This document shows, piece by piece, positions 1 to 7,964 of a DNA stretch of 64,000 nt (within the stretch, counting starts at the first letter, position 1; each line of letters starts with the position of its first letter). This DNA is from Armatimonadetes bacterium DC. GTDB taxonomy: Bacteria > Armatimonadota > Fimbriimonadia > Fimbriimonadales > GBS-DC. The translations under genes and the position numbers were made by a program. The stretch covers positions 1 to 64,000 of the forward strand of contig LDYB01000007.1 in assembly GCA_001442985.1 (NCBI GenBank), given 5' to 3'. The notes beneath the pieces are model-generated. The model did no database searches, was not told where the DNA came from, and saw nothing but the letters and a program-made list of their open reading frames with translations.

Positions 1-86
1 ATATCGCGGGGATGACCGACCGCTACGCGATTCAACGCTACCTGACGCTCTTTTTGCCGCGCAACTGGGGAGGCGAGGCGCCATGA
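1..86 (+). CDS. C-terminal end of a dGTP triphosphohydrolase-like protein (partial)
   Basis: The window opens inside a plus-strand reading frame that ends with TGA at 84-86. The 27 visible residues include IAGMTDRYAIQRY and LFLP. The AGMTDRYA stretch near the C-terminus is typical of HD-domain dGTP triphosphohydrolases, where it is usually preceded by a DY pair outside this window. The stop overlaps the next start as ATGA, so the two genes are probably co-translated. Only the tail is visible, so the assignment rests on one motif. The upstream HD metal-binding motifs would be needed to confirm it. Confidence 0.55.
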   Translation, partial: IAGMTDRYAIQRYLTLFLPRNWGGEAP

Positions 87-424
87 GTCCCCTCAGGTGC
101 CGCTGTGGACAACCTATAGGGCTGGACGACCTGACTTATGTTGCTTATCATCCCCACACGATGGGCGCGAATCGCGTGGAGGTGCATTTTCAGTGCCCCG
201 CGTGCGGGCGCGTCTCGGAGCGCATGCTGACTCAGGCGGCGTGGGATCGGATACTGCTCCACTTTATGGAGGGGGAAGAACGCACTTTCGAGGAATGGGT
301 GCGTACAGAACAGCTGGGACCCATCACCGACGAGGAGGTACGCCAGATGCGGCGCGCCCTGCGGGAGAACACTTTCCTGTCAAGCCTGCGCGAATGGGAG
401 TCCGCACACGGGGAAAATGAGTGA
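83..424 (+). CDS. Small zinc-ribbon-like hypothetical protein
   Basis: A 113-residue protein of no family I recognise. Two short Cys clusters are visible: CRCG at residues 6-9 and CPACG at about 38-42. They would form one treble-clef or zinc-ribbon site. The C-terminal half is acidic and helical (EERTFEEWVRTEQ). The start overlaps the stop of the preceding dGTPase-like gene by 4 nt, which supports ATG 83. The gene ends almost against the 3' end of the opposing methylase gene, so the two converge. Confidence 0.6.
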   Translation: MSPLRCRCGQPIGLDDLTYVAYHPHTMGANRVEVHFQCPACGRVSERMLTQAAWDRILLHFMEGEERTFEEWVRTEQLGPITDEEVRQMRRALRENTFLSSLREWESAHGENE

Positions 425-425
425 T

Positions 426-1982
426 TCACATCTCCAGCTCAGGCTGATGGGAAGTAGGAGAAACCCGTTCAGCGGTCTGTACGCCCGATAGCAGCGCCGC
501 GCTGGGGATATCGAACCCCCGCCCCTGCAACAGGTCTTCTATCGTGCGTATCTGCAGCCGCTGGAGTCGGATGTTCCCCAGCGGTGTGGTGTAAAACCCT
601 GCCTGCTCCGCCTCGCGTACCATGTCGCGCGTGGGCGGCTCCAGCGTTACAAACAGCCCCAGCGTCGCCTTCTCTCGCTCCAGAACGCCCCGAAAGTCGC
701 GAATGTCTTTCACCCCCACACGCCCGCTTTTGACCTGAATCACCACCTTTTTGGGGTGTTCGCGGGGGTTATCGGTGAAATAGAGCATGCCGTCAACCCC
801 TGTGTCGGCGCCCTTCTTTTGCTGATAGGGGAACGCGCGGGGGATCAGCCCAATCGCCCACTTCTGGAACTCGTCGCGGTCTTGCAACGCCAGCGCGCGG
901 GCGTCGTCCACCGTTGTGGGTTCGCCAATCACGCGGTAGTCTTTGCCCTCCTTGAGGTCAAACATATCGCTGAGGCGGTACTTGATGAGCGCAATCGCGA
1001 GGTGGGTGATGTCGATGCCAATCCATCGGCGTTTGAGTTTATGAGCGGCGACGACGGCGGTGCCGCAGCCACAGAAGGGGTCTAACACCACATCGCCCTC
1101 GTTGCTGGAGGCTTGAATGATGCGCTCCAGCAGGGCAAGCGGCTTCTGCGTGGGATAGCCGAGAAACTCGCTGGCAGCAGTGCGTGTCCCAAACCCATAA
1201 ATATCGTCCCACACAGCCCCCACAGTTGCATGCGCTTCGTCAAGGTAATACTTCACATACCGTTTACCAGTGGAAGAGTAATGAATGCGCCCTTCTTTTT
1301 CCAGCCTTGCCAAACTTTCTTCTGTATAGTCGCCTGTTTGAACCGCCTTGTACCTGCCACGCTCATCCTGATAACGATACGCCCTTTTTTGCTCTTCCGA
1401 GAGGGGCTTGAACTGTTGGTAAAATACATGGTTCTCGCTCTTCGTATAAAACAAAAGAATATCTATGTTGCGAGGCCATTGCCTACTTACCTTTTTGGCG
1501 CCTTTCCCAGCAGGGTCGCGTACCCACACAATCTCGTTCCGAAAGTTGCGTGCCCCGAAAATCACATCCAGCATCACCTTCAAATAATGGCTCGCCGTCG
1601 GGTCGCAGTGCAGATAGAGGCTTCCTGTCGGTTTCAGCACGCGGTGCAGCTCCACCAGTCGCGGCGCCATCATCACCAGATAGGCTGTTACCTCGTTCCG
1701 TCCCAGGGTGCGCACGAATCCCTGCAACAGCTCCACCAGCGCGGGCAGGGGGCAGGTCTCGCAGAACTCCACATAGGCGCGCTCGCTCCACTGCCAGGTG
1801 TCGGTAAAGGCTTTAATCTGCGCCTGCGCAGGTTCGCCCGACTGCTCCCGAAACAGCAGGTTATAATCGCGCTGGCTGTTGAACGGGGGGTCTAAGTAAA
1901 TCAGGTCTACGCTCTCCTCCCCGATATGCTTGCGCAACACCTCCAGATTGTCGCCATAATAGAGCGTGTTGACAGGGTGCAT
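426..1982 (-). CDS. DNA N4/N6 methyltransferase fused to a restriction-endonuclease-like domain
   Basis: 518 residues. The N-terminal part is a beta-class amino-methyltransferase: catalytic motif IV DLIYLDPPF (about residues 28-36) comes before the AdoMet-binding motif LDPFCGCGT (about 298-306), the order typical of beta enzymes. After WIGIDITHLAIALIKYR the chain continues into a separate domain (about 370-500) with GVDGMLYF, then VVIQVKSG and FRGVLEREKA. The D...QxK spacing matches the PD-(D/E)XK core of Mrr/type IV-like nucleases. Modification and cleavage may therefore sit in one chain. It is divergent from a second possible nuclease gene at 2021 and shares its promoter region. The ATG at 1982 lies 7 nt after a GGTACAAT -10, so the mRNA is probably leaderless. 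The target sequence cannot be read from the protein. Confidence 0.85.
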   Translation of the reverse strand: MHPVNTLYYGDNLEVLRKHIGEESVDLIYLDPPFNSQRDYNLLFREQSGEPAQAQIKAFTDTWQWSERAYVEFCETCPLPALVELLQGFVRTLGRNEVTAYLVMMAPRLVELHRVLKPTGSLYLHCDPTASHYLKVMLDVIFGARNFRNEIVWVRDPAGKGAKKVSRQWPRNIDILLFYTKSENHVFYQQFKPLSEEQKRAYRYQDERGRYKAVQTGDYTEESLARLEKEGRIHYSSTGKRYVKYYLDEAHATVGAVWDDIYGFGTRTAASEFLGYPTQKPLALLERIIQASSNEGDVVLDPFCGCGTAVVAAHKLKRRWIGIDITHLAIALIKYRLSDMFDLKEGKDYRVIGEPTTVDDARALALQDRDEFQKWAIGLIPRAFPYQQKKGADTGVDGMLYFTDNPREHPKKVVIQVKSGRVGVKDIRDFRGVLEREKATLGLFVTLEPPTRDMVREAEQAGFYTTPLGNIRLQRLQIRTIEDLLQGRGFDIPSAALLSGVQTAERVSPTSHQPELEM

Positions 1983-1988
1983 GGGAGA

Positions 1989-2012
1989 AATTGTACCTGT
2001 TGAGGTACAATT
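1989..2012. promoter_or_regulatory. Face-to-face divergent -10 elements forming a perfect 10-bp inverted repeat
   Basis: Arms 1989-1998 and 2003-2012 are perfect reverse complements around a 4-nt loop. Each arm contains GGTACAAT in one orientation. The minus copy (TACAAT at 1990-1995) ends 7 nt before the methylase ATG at 1982. The plus copy (TACAAT at 2006-2011) ends 9 nt before ATG 2021. The palindrome is therefore explained by two opposed promoters. It could also be an operator. Confidence 0.6.
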
Positions 2013-2020
2013 TCGTCAGG

Positions 2021-2980
2021 ATGGCGTTTCGGATTGAGACGATAGAAGACCTCATTCGCCTTCTGGAGGAGCGTCCTGAGTGGCGGGAGCGGCTGCGGGA
2101 GGTGTTGCTCACGCCTGAGGAGCGCGCTATCCCAGCTCAGCTGGCGCAGTTGATAGAGGCGGTGCGTGAACTGAGCCAGTCGCATCGCGCGGCGCTTCAG
2201 CGTCTGGAGCGGCTGGAGCAGAGCCATCAGGCAGCCATAGAGCGTCTGGAGCGGCTGGAGCAGAGCCATCAGGCACTGCTTCAGAGCCATTACGACCTGC
2301 GCCAGAGCCACGAGGCGGCTATTCAGCGACTGGAGCGGCTGGAGCAGAGCCATCAGGCACTGCTTCAGAGCCATTACGACCTGCGCCAGAGCCACGAGGC
2401 AGCGATTCAGCGACTGGAGCGGTTGGAGCAAAGTCATTATGACCTCCGCCAGAGCCACGAGGAAGCCATCCGACGACTGGAGCGGCTGGAAGAAACCGTG
2501 GCACGCCTCGCTGTCACCGTGGAGCAAGGGTTTCAGCGATTTGAAACCGAAATCGCTAAACTCAAGGGCTACACGATGGAGATTCGGTATCAAACGCGCG
2601 GTCCCGCCCTGTTCGGGCGCTATGTAAGCCGTCCCAGAGTGGTGGACCTCGCCCAGTTCATCGCTGACCTGCGTGAACAGGGATGCGAACTTTCCGAGGC
2701 AGAATGGGACGAGTTAAGCGCGATAGACCTTCTGCTTTCCGCAAAACATCCTGAGACGAAAGCGCCCCTCTATCTGGCGGTGGAGATTTCGTGGATGTTG
2801 TTTGTAGACGATGTGGAGCGGGCGCGGGAACGAGCAGCGATTCTGCGCCGATGCGGTGTGGAAGCGTACCCCGCGCTGGCAGGCGAGGGCATCACCCCTG
2901 AAGCACAGGAGATGGTCAGCCGCTTCGGCATTCTCACACTTCTGGACGGGCGCGCCCTGATCCGAACTCTGGGCACTTGA
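2021..2980 (+). CDS. Heptad-repeat coiled-coil protein with PD-(D/E)XK-like C-terminal domain
   Basis: 319 residues from ATG 2021. An in-frame TTG at 1991 lies inside the promoter and was not used. Residues about 1-45 (ETIEDLIRLLEERPEW, LLTPEE) form a short helical head found in DUF3782-like proteins. Residues about 50-165 are uninterrupted 7-residue units such as LERLEQS, HQALLQS, HYDLRQS and HEAAIQR, a regular coiled coil. The C-terminal domain (about 200-319) resembles the PD-(D/E)XK fold seen at the end of such proteins: AIDLLLS, then YLAVEIS and VERARERAAILRRCGVEAYP. The usual catalytic Lys after the Glu is not obvious (EIS rather than ExK), so nuclease activity is doubtful. It is divergent from the methylase-nuclease fusion, which suggests a shared role in DNA modification or defence. 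Confidence 0.6.
   Translation: MAFRIETIEDLIRLLEERPEWRERLREVLLTPEERAIPAQLAQLIEAVRELSQSHRAALQRLERLEQSHQAAIERLERLEQSHQALLQSHYDLRQSHEAAIQRLERLEQSHQALLQSHYDLRQSHEAAIQRLERLEQSHYDLRQSHEEAIRRLERLEETVARLAVTVEQGFQRFETEIAKLKGYTMEIRYQTRGPALFGRYVSRPRVVDLAQFIADLREQGCELSEAEWDELSAIDLLLSAKHPETKAPLYLAVEISWMLFVDDVERARERAAILRRCGVEAYPALAGEGITPEAQEMVSRFGILTLLDGRALIRTLGT
2246..2413 (+). repeat. Two 84-bp tandem repeats (four heptads each) inside the coiled coil
   Basis: Units 2246-2329 and 2330-2413 are near-identical, and a shortened third unit follows from 2414. Each encodes 28 residues, exactly four heptads, so unit gain or loss would keep both the reading frame and the coiled-coil register. The upstream 2204-2245 segment holds a related partial unit. 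Confidence 0.85.
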
Positions 2981-3037
2981 GCGCCCCATAATGTACCTCT
3001 CCAGATAGCCCCTTCGCTTCCCGAAAATTACGGGTGT

Positions 3038-3301
3038 ATGAGCCACGCAGAGGTGCTGGAGCTGGGGCGTCAGGCGATGTGGGTCGGCTTGCAGGTGGCG
3101 ATGCCGATCCTGGTCGCCGCGCTGATTGTAGGCTTGCTGGTGAGCGTGTTTCAGGCTGTAACGCAGATTCAGGAGATGACGCTCCAGTTTATCCCCAAGA
3201 TGATTGCCGTCGGGATTGTGCTGATTATTGCAGGGGGCTGGATGCTGAGCCAGATGGTGGAGTTTACCGTGCGCGTGTTTTCCCATCTGCCGCCGCAATA
3301 G
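3038..3301 (+). CDS. fliQ: Flagellar export gate protein FliQ
   Basis: 87 residues, normal FliQ length. There are two hydrophobic helices separated by the conserved stretch FQAVTQIQEMTLQFIPK, the signature loop of FliQ and its injectisome homologues. FliQ forms part of the inner-membrane type III export gate with FliP, FliR and FlhB. The next gene is fliR, 4 nt downstream, so the two are co-transcribed. No fliP, flhB or flhA lies in the window, so flagellar genes are scattered in this genome or the cluster has been split. Confidence 0.93.
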   Translation: MSHAEVLELGRQAMWVGLQVAMPILVAALIVGLLVSVFQAVTQIQEMTLQFIPKMIAVGIVLIIAGGWMLSQMVEFTVRVFSHLPPQ

Positions 3302-3305
3302 CGCG

Positions 3306-4079
3306 ATGAGCCTCGATACGAACTGGTTCTGGAGCGTGCTGGTGGTGTTTGCACGGGCGTCGGGGCTGGTGGCGCTGGCGCCCGTGTTTGGCAGTCGCAC
3401 CGTGCCTGTGCCGGTGCGGGTCGGGCTATCGGGGATGCTGGCGCTGGGGCTGGCGCCTGTGGTGCAGCCTGCAATAGGCGCGCCGCCGGGCGACTGGCTG
3501 CCGCTGATCACGCGCCTGCTGGGCGAAGTGGTGATGGGAATCGTGCTGGGGTATGGGGTCAACCTGCTGATGGGCGCGGCGGTGATGGCGGGCGAGCTGC
3601 TGGATCAGATGATGGGCTTCAGCATGATGCAACTGCTGAACCCGCTGAGTACCTTCCCGACCAGTTTGCTGGCGCAGTTTCACTATCTGCTGGCGCTCAC
3701 GCTGTTCGCGCTGGTGGACGGGCATCACCTGTTGCTGATGGCGCTGGCACGCAGCTTTGAGGTGAGCGGGGACTTTACTTCGTTTCAATCGCTGGCGGAG
3801 GGGGGGCTTGCGCTCGCAATCGGGCTTGGCACGCAGGTACTCTGGCTCTGTCTGCAAATTGCCGCCCCTGCGGCGGGAGTGCTGTTTGTGGTGGATTCGG
3901 CGATGGCGGCGCTTTCGCGGGCGGTGCCCCAGGTGCCCATCTGGCTGATTGGCGTGCCCGCGAAGATTGCGGTTGGCGTTGTGGCGCTCGCGCTCAGCCT
4001 GCCCGCTATGACAGGCATCACGATGCGCCTGACAGACCTGTGCCTGCGCTATCTGGAGCAGGTGATGCGGTGGTGGTGA
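3306..4079 (+). CDS. fliR: Flagellar export gate protein FliR
   Basis: 257 residues, the usual length. About six membrane segments are visible. Features typical of FliR are LAPVFGSRTVPVPVRVGL near the N-terminus, the GE(V/L)xMGIVLGYGVNLLMGAAVMAGELLD region, and FALVDGHHLLL. It completes the export gate with FliQ. ATG 3306 follows the fliQ stop directly. A DinB-like gene with no flagellar link follows, so this cluster holds only the QR pair. Confidence 0.93.
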   Translation: MSLDTNWFWSVLVVFARASGLVALAPVFGSRTVPVPVRVGLSGMLALGLAPVVQPAIGAPPGDWLPLITRLLGEVVMGIVLGYGVNLLMGAAVMAGELLDQMMGFSMMQLLNPLSTFPTSLLAQFHYLLALTLFALVDGHHLLLMALARSFEVSGDFTSFQSLAEGGLALAIGLGTQVLWLCLQIAAPAAGVLFVVDSAMAALSRAVPQVPIWLIGVPAKIAVGVVALALSLPAMTGITMRLTDLCLRYLEQVMRWW

Positions 4080-4116
4080 GCAGGAAAACCTCGCAAAATT
4101 GCGGAATCTGAGCTCT

Positions 4117-4596
4117 ATGTACGAGATTGCGCAGGTCTGGCATTTCACGCGCAGGCGGCTGGAGCAGGCACTGGAAGGGCTGGACGATTCGAAACTCAAT
4201 TTTCGCCTGATGCCCCACCTGCACACGATTGCGGAGTACCTTTACCATGTGGCAGGCGTGGAGTTCTACTGGGTGCATCATCTGGGCGGATACGCGCCCC
4301 AGAGCGAGTTTGAGTCGTGCCTGTTGCGGTGCGCCACCGATTCGTTTTTGAACACCGCGCCGTTCCCGTTTCCGCAGAGCGCGTGTACCTGCGAAGGCAC
4401 GCGGCAGGCGCTTCAGTTCACTTTTGAGCGATTCCGACCCCTGATAGAGAACCCCAGCGCTGAGCTGTTAGCCAAGCCTGTGGTCAGCCCGATTGGCGAC
4501 CCGATAGACGGACGCGAGGCGCTGATTCGCACCGCCCAGCACGCCAGCTATCATACGGGGCAAATCTGGCTTATTCGGCTGAGCCAGGGCTGGTGA
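4117..4596 (+). CDS. DinB-like four-helix protein
   Basis: 159 residues from ATG 4117; a TTG at 4099 is less likely. The pattern of four helices with spaced histidines (HTIAEYLYHVAGVEFYWVHH in the second helix, and AQHASYHTGQIWLIRL near the end) is that of the DinB/YfiT superfamily. In that family three histidines bind a metal in damage-inducible or bacillithiol-transferase-like proteins. The substrate cannot be inferred. It sits between fliR and a secreted peptidase and has no obvious functional partner. Confidence 0.75.
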   Translation: MYEIAQVWHFTRRRLEQALEGLDDSKLNFRLMPHLHTIAEYLYHVAGVEFYWVHHLGGYAPQSEFESCLLRCATDSFLNTAPFPFPQSACTCEGTRQALQFTFERFRPLIENPSAELLAKPVVSPIGDPIDGREALIRTAQHASYHTGQIWLIRLSQGW

Positions 4597-4607
4597 GGCG
4601 AATCGGC

Positions 4608-4613
4608 TATAAT
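4608..4613 (+). promoter_or_regulatory. -10 element TATAAT of a leaderless promoter
   Basis: GGCTATAAT ends 6 nt before the carboxypeptidase ATG at 4620. With the usual 6-7 nt from -10 to transcription start, the mRNA would begin on the start codon. No Shine-Dalgarno sequence lies between the two. Confidence 0.65.
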
Positions 4614-4619
4614 AAAGCC

Positions 4620-5864
4620 ATGCGTGCGATTATCTGGATTCTGGCGGGCTTTCTGTTTGTGTGCGGCTGGAGCCAGACCGCCGACTATACGGGCTATCAG
4701 GTTCTGCGCATCACGGTGGAGCATCCCAAGCAGTTTGAGCAGATTCAGACGCTGGTGCGGGATGTATGGTCGTGTTCGCTCAAGGGGCGCACGATAGATG
4801 TGTGTGCCTCGCCCGAAGAGCGGGCAGCGCTCCAGAAAGCAGGGTTCACCTGGCAGACCCTGATAGAGGATGTGCAGGCGCTCATCGAGAGCCAGCGTTC
4901 GGACTACCAGCCGCAAGGCGATTTGTTCAGCCGCTATCTCACGCTGGACGAGGTGTACGCGGCGATGCGGACGCTGGCGGAGCAGAACCCACGCCTGGTG
5001 CAAATGCTTCAGGTGGGCATTTCTGTGGAAGGACGCCCGATTTACGCCCTGCGGATCACACGCGATCCCCGAGGAGCGCGAGTCTATCGCGACCGACCCC
5101 AGGTGGTGTTCAACGCCTGCCAGCACGCACGCGAGTGGATTACCGTCTCGGTGGCGCTCTATCTTGCCTATGCCCTTGTTGCCAGCTATGGGGTAGACAC
5201 CCGCGTTACGCAGTGGCTCCAGCGTACAGAAGTCTATGTGGTGCCCGTGGTGAACCCTGATGGGTATGTGTACACATGGACAACTAACCGTCTCTGGCGC
5301 AAGAATCGGCGCTATCTGGGTACAAACAACTGGGGTCAGCCGATTTACGGCGTAGACCTCAACCGCAACTGGGGCTTCCAGTGGGGTGGTCAGGGGTCCA
5401 GCGGGCAGCGCAGCTCCGAAACCTATCGGGGACCTGCGCCTTTTTCGGAGCCTGAGACCTACACGCTGAGCCGCTGGCTACTGAGTTTGCCCACCCTGCG
5501 CGCCCATGTGGATATTCACAGCTATTCCCAGCTCATCATGTGGCCATGGGGTTATACCGATGCACTCTGCTATCATCATGCCACTTTTGAGCGCATCGGG
5601 CTGATAATGCAACAGCAGATTCAGAGCGTGCATGGGATGTTTTACGCGGCAGGACCGATTTACACCACCATCTACCCTGCCAGCGGCAATATGTGCGACT
5701 GGGTTTATGGCGTTCGGGGGGCGCTGTCGTTTGGGTATGAGCTGCGCGACACAGGACAGTACGGCTTTTTGCTCCCACCTGACCAGATTCTGCCCAACAG
5801 CGAGGAGTTTTACCCTGCCGCGCTGACCCTGATTGAATGGATGACCACGCGCCGGTGGGATTAA
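4620..5864 (+). CDS. Secreted M14 zinc carboxypeptidase
   Basis: 414 residues from ATG 4620. An in-frame ATG at 4593 would cover the promoter and destroy the signal peptide. Residues 1-20 (MRAIIWILAGFLFVCGWSQT) are a Sec signal peptide. A short propeptide follows, then the M14A catalytic domain. Zinc ligands are visible in QHAREW (H-x-x-E) and DIHSYSQ. The substrate-binding stretches are VNPDGY and GVDLNRNWG, and a catalytic Glu fits FGYELRDTG. The layout resembles carboxypeptidase T of Gram-positives. It probably trims C-terminal residues from peptides outside the cytoplasm. Confidence 0.9.
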   Translation: MRAIIWILAGFLFVCGWSQTADYTGYQVLRITVEHPKQFEQIQTLVRDVWSCSLKGRTIDVCASPEERAALQKAGFTWQTLIEDVQALIESQRSDYQPQGDLFSRYLTLDEVYAAMRTLAEQNPRLVQMLQVGISVEGRPIYALRITRDPRGARVYRDRPQVVFNACQHAREWITVSVALYLAYALVASYGVDTRVTQWLQRTEVYVVPVVNPDGYVYTWTTNRLWRKNRRYLGTNNWGQPIYGVDLNRNWGFQWGGQGSSGQRSSETYRGPAPFSEPETYTLSRWLLSLPTLRAHVDIHSYSQLIMWPWGYTDALCYHHATFERIGLIMQQQIQSVHGMFYAAGPIYTTIYPASGNMCDWVYGVRGALSFGYELRDTGQYGFLLPPDQILPNSEEFYPAALTLIEWMTTRRWD

Positions 5865-5870
5865 ATCGGG

Positions 5871-5876
5871 TACAAT
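5871..5876 (+). promoter_or_regulatory. -10 element TACAAT with a leadered transcript
   Basis: GGGTACAAT lies about 50 nt upstream of the GTG 5929 start of the E1 alpha gene. A full Shine-Dalgarno AAGGAGG at 5917-5923 follows. This gene therefore uses the window's common -10 motif but has a normal 5' leader. Confidence 0.55.
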
Positions 5877-5928
5877 CCATGCGCCCGCACTGGCGCGGAG
5901 CCTTTAAACCCACTCTAAGGAGGTTCCA

Positions 5929-6942
5929 GTGAGTACCAGAACAAACCGAACCAAAAAAACGGCGCACATACCCGATGCAGAGCGGGCGGAACTGATAGAA
6001 CTCTACCGCCAGATGCTGCTGATACGCCGATTTGAAGAGCATTGCGACAAAGCCTATCGTCAGGACAAAATTGGAGGCTACCTGCACCTTTATATTGGTG
6101 AAGAGGCGCTCGCTGTCGGATTTATTTCGCAACTGAACCCTGACGACCGCGTGCTGGGGCATTACCGCGACCACGGCTATGTGCTGGCGCTGGGCAGCGA
6201 CCCCAAAGCGGTGATGGCAGAGCTGTACGGCAAGGTCACGGGCTTGTGCCGGGGCAAGGGCGGCTCGATGCACCTGTACGATAAGGAAAAGAACTTTCTG
6301 GGCGGCTATGCGATTGTGGGCGATGTGATTGGAATCGCCACGGGCGTCGCCTTCGCGGCGAAGTATGAGGGGAGCGACCGCATCGTGCTGTGCTTCTTCG
6401 GCGACGGCGCGATGAATGCAGGGCTGCTGCACGAATCGCTCAACATGGCGGGGCTGTGGAAACTGCCCGTGATTTATATCGTAGAGAACAACAAATACGC
6501 GATGGGCACGCCTGTGGAGCTGCACTCCGCCGTCACGAACCTCGCCAAGCGCGCCTCCGTGTATGGCTTCCCCAGCGAGACCATCGATGCGATGGATGTG
6601 CTGGAGGTGCGCAAACACGCGCGGCGCATTATTGACCATGTGCGCACCCACAAAGAGCCTTACTTCGTGGAGGCGATAACCTACCGTTTTGTGGGGCACG
6701 GCGCGGCGGACATCACCGACCCCGGTTCGTATCGCACGCGCGAGGAAGTCGAAGAGTGGCGCAAGCGCGACCCCATCCCCACACTGGCGAAATATCTGCT
6801 GGAAAACGGCATCGCCACGCAGGACGAGCTGGACGCGATAGACCGCGAGGTGCGTGCCGTTGTGGAAGAGGCGGCGCGCTTCGCCGACGAAAGCCCCGAC
6901 CCGCCCCTGGACGAACTCTGGGAGCATGTGTTTGTGGATTGA
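5929..6942 (+). CDS. pdhA: Pyruvate (2-oxo acid) dehydrogenase E1 component, alpha subunit
   Basis: 337 residues starting at GTG 5929, 5 nt after the AAGGAGG ribosome site. This is the thiamine-diphosphate-binding E1 alpha chain: LLIRRFEEHC at the N-terminus, GHYRDHGYVLALG, RGKGGSMHLY, and the ThDP motif GDGAMNAG...ENNKYAMGT (about residues 160-195). It decarboxylates pyruvate or acetoin-like 2-oxo acids together with E1 beta. No E1 beta, E2 or E3 gene is adjacent; asd follows 6 nt downstream instead. The true substrate (pyruvate, acetoin or branched-chain acids) cannot be told from sequence alone. Confidence 0.9.
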   Translation: MSTRTNRTKKTAHIPDAERAELIELYRQMLLIRRFEEHCDKAYRQDKIGGYLHLYIGEEALAVGFISQLNPDDRVLGHYRDHGYVLALGSDPKAVMAELYGKVTGLCRGKGGSMHLYDKEKNFLGGYAIVGDVIGIATGVAFAAKYEGSDRIVLCFFGDGAMNAGLLHESLNMAGLWKLPVIYIVENNKYAMGTPVELHSAVTNLAKRASVYGFPSETIDAMDVLEVRKHARRIIDHVRTHKEPYFVEAITYRFVGHGAADITDPGSYRTREEVEEWRKRDPIPTLAKYLLENGIATQDELDAIDREVRAVVEEAARFADESPDPPLDELWEHVFVD

Positions 6943-6948
6943 GGTGCG

Positions 6949-7950
6949 ATGAGCGGTTATCATGTCGCAATTGTAGGGGCGACAGGGGCAGTTGGCACGG
7001 AACTGTTGCGCCTGCTGGAGGCGCGGCGGTTTCCCGTGCGCCAGCTGACCCTGCTGGCGTCGGAGCGTTCCGCAGGGAAACGCCTGACCTTTGCGGGCGA
7101 GTCGGTTCCCGTACAGGCGCTCGCAGCGGAGGCGTTTCGGGGCGTGGAGATTGCTTTCTTTTCGGCGGGCGCGTCGCGCAGTCGTGCGTTCGCGCCAATC
7201 GCGGTGCAGGCGGGCGTGCTTGTGATTGACAACTCCTCCGCCTTTCGGATGGAGCCGGATGTGCCGCTGGTGATCCCCGAAATCAATTCTGAGGCGTTGC
7301 GCCAGCATCGCGGGATTATTGCCAACCCCAACTGCTCCACGATTATTATGCTGATGGCGCTGGAGCCGCTGCGCCGCCTCTCGCCCATCCGACGGATTGT
7401 GGTGTCCACCTATCAATCTGCCAGTGGGGCAGGGGCGCAGGCGATGCAGGAATTGCTGGACTCTACCCGCGCGTTTCTGCAGGGCGAGCCGTTCACACCC
7501 CAGGTGTTGCCACACCCCTATGCGTTCAACCTCTTCTCGCATAACTCACCGATTGGCGAGGATGGCTATAACGAGGAAGAGCGCAAGATGATTCTGGAGA
7601 CGCGCAAAATCTGGGGCGACCCCACGATTCAGGTGATGCCCACCTGCGTGCGGGTGCCTGTGTTGCGGGCGCATAGCGAGAGTATCGTGGTGGAACTGGC
7701 AGAGCGCCCCTCGCTGGAGCAGATTTACGCGGCGTATCGCGACTTTCCGGGCGTGCGGCTGGTGGACGACCGCGAGCGCAACCATTTCCCGATGCCGCTT
7801 GAGGCGTCGGGGCGCGACGAGGTGCTGGTGGGACGCATCCGCTACGATGTGAGCGCCCCGAATGGCGTTGCCCTGTTTGCCTGTGGCGACCAGCTGCTCA
7901 AGGGCGCCGCGCTAAACGCCCTCCAGATTGCCGAATTGCTGACCCGATAG
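6949..7950 (+). CDS. asd: Aspartate-semialdehyde dehydrogenase
   Basis: 333 residues. The N-terminal NAD(P)-binding motif is [20 protein letters not shown]. The catalytic cysteine is in NPNCSTIIM (about residues 126-134). [12 protein letters not shown] and GRIRYD complete the family pattern. It reduces 4-aspartyl phosphate to aspartate semialdehyde for lysine/diaminopimelate, threonine and methionine synthesis. It lies 6 nt behind the E1 alpha gene and is likely in the same transcript. A leaderless promoter for the next gene overlaps its end. Confidence 0.95.
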   Translation: MSGYHVAIVGATGAVGTELLRLLEARRFPVRQLTLLASERSAGKRLTFAGESVPVQALAAEAFRGVEIAFFSAGASRSRAFAPIAVQAGVLVIDNSSAFRMEPDVPLVIPEINSEALRQHRGIIANPNCSTIIMLMALEPLRRLSPIRRIVVSTYQSASGAGAQAMQELLDSTRAFLQGEPFTPQVLPHPYAFNLFSHNSPIGEDGYNEEERKMILETRKIWGDPTIQVMPTCVRVPVLRAHSESIVVELAERPSLEQIYAAYRDFPGVRLVDDRERNHFPMPLEASGRDEVLVGRIRYDVSAPNGVALFACGDQLLKGAALNALQIAELLTR

Positions 7951-7952
7951 GC

Positions 7953-7958
7953 TATAAT
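7953..7958 (+). promoter_or_regulatory. -10 element TATAAT of a leaderless promoter
   Basis: GGCTATAAT ends 6 nt before ATG 7965. This is the same sequence and spacing as at 4608, and it decides for the second of two in-frame ATGs (7959 and 7965) as the start of the prepilin gene. Confidence 0.65.
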
Positions 7959-7964
7959 ATGCCT

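Noticed and set aside
5536-7542. 668-codon minus-strand open frame
   Set aside because: It lies antisense to the carboxypeptidase, E1 alpha and asd genes, all with clear family motifs. Long antisense frames are expected in GC-rich DNA, and its translation resembles no protein.
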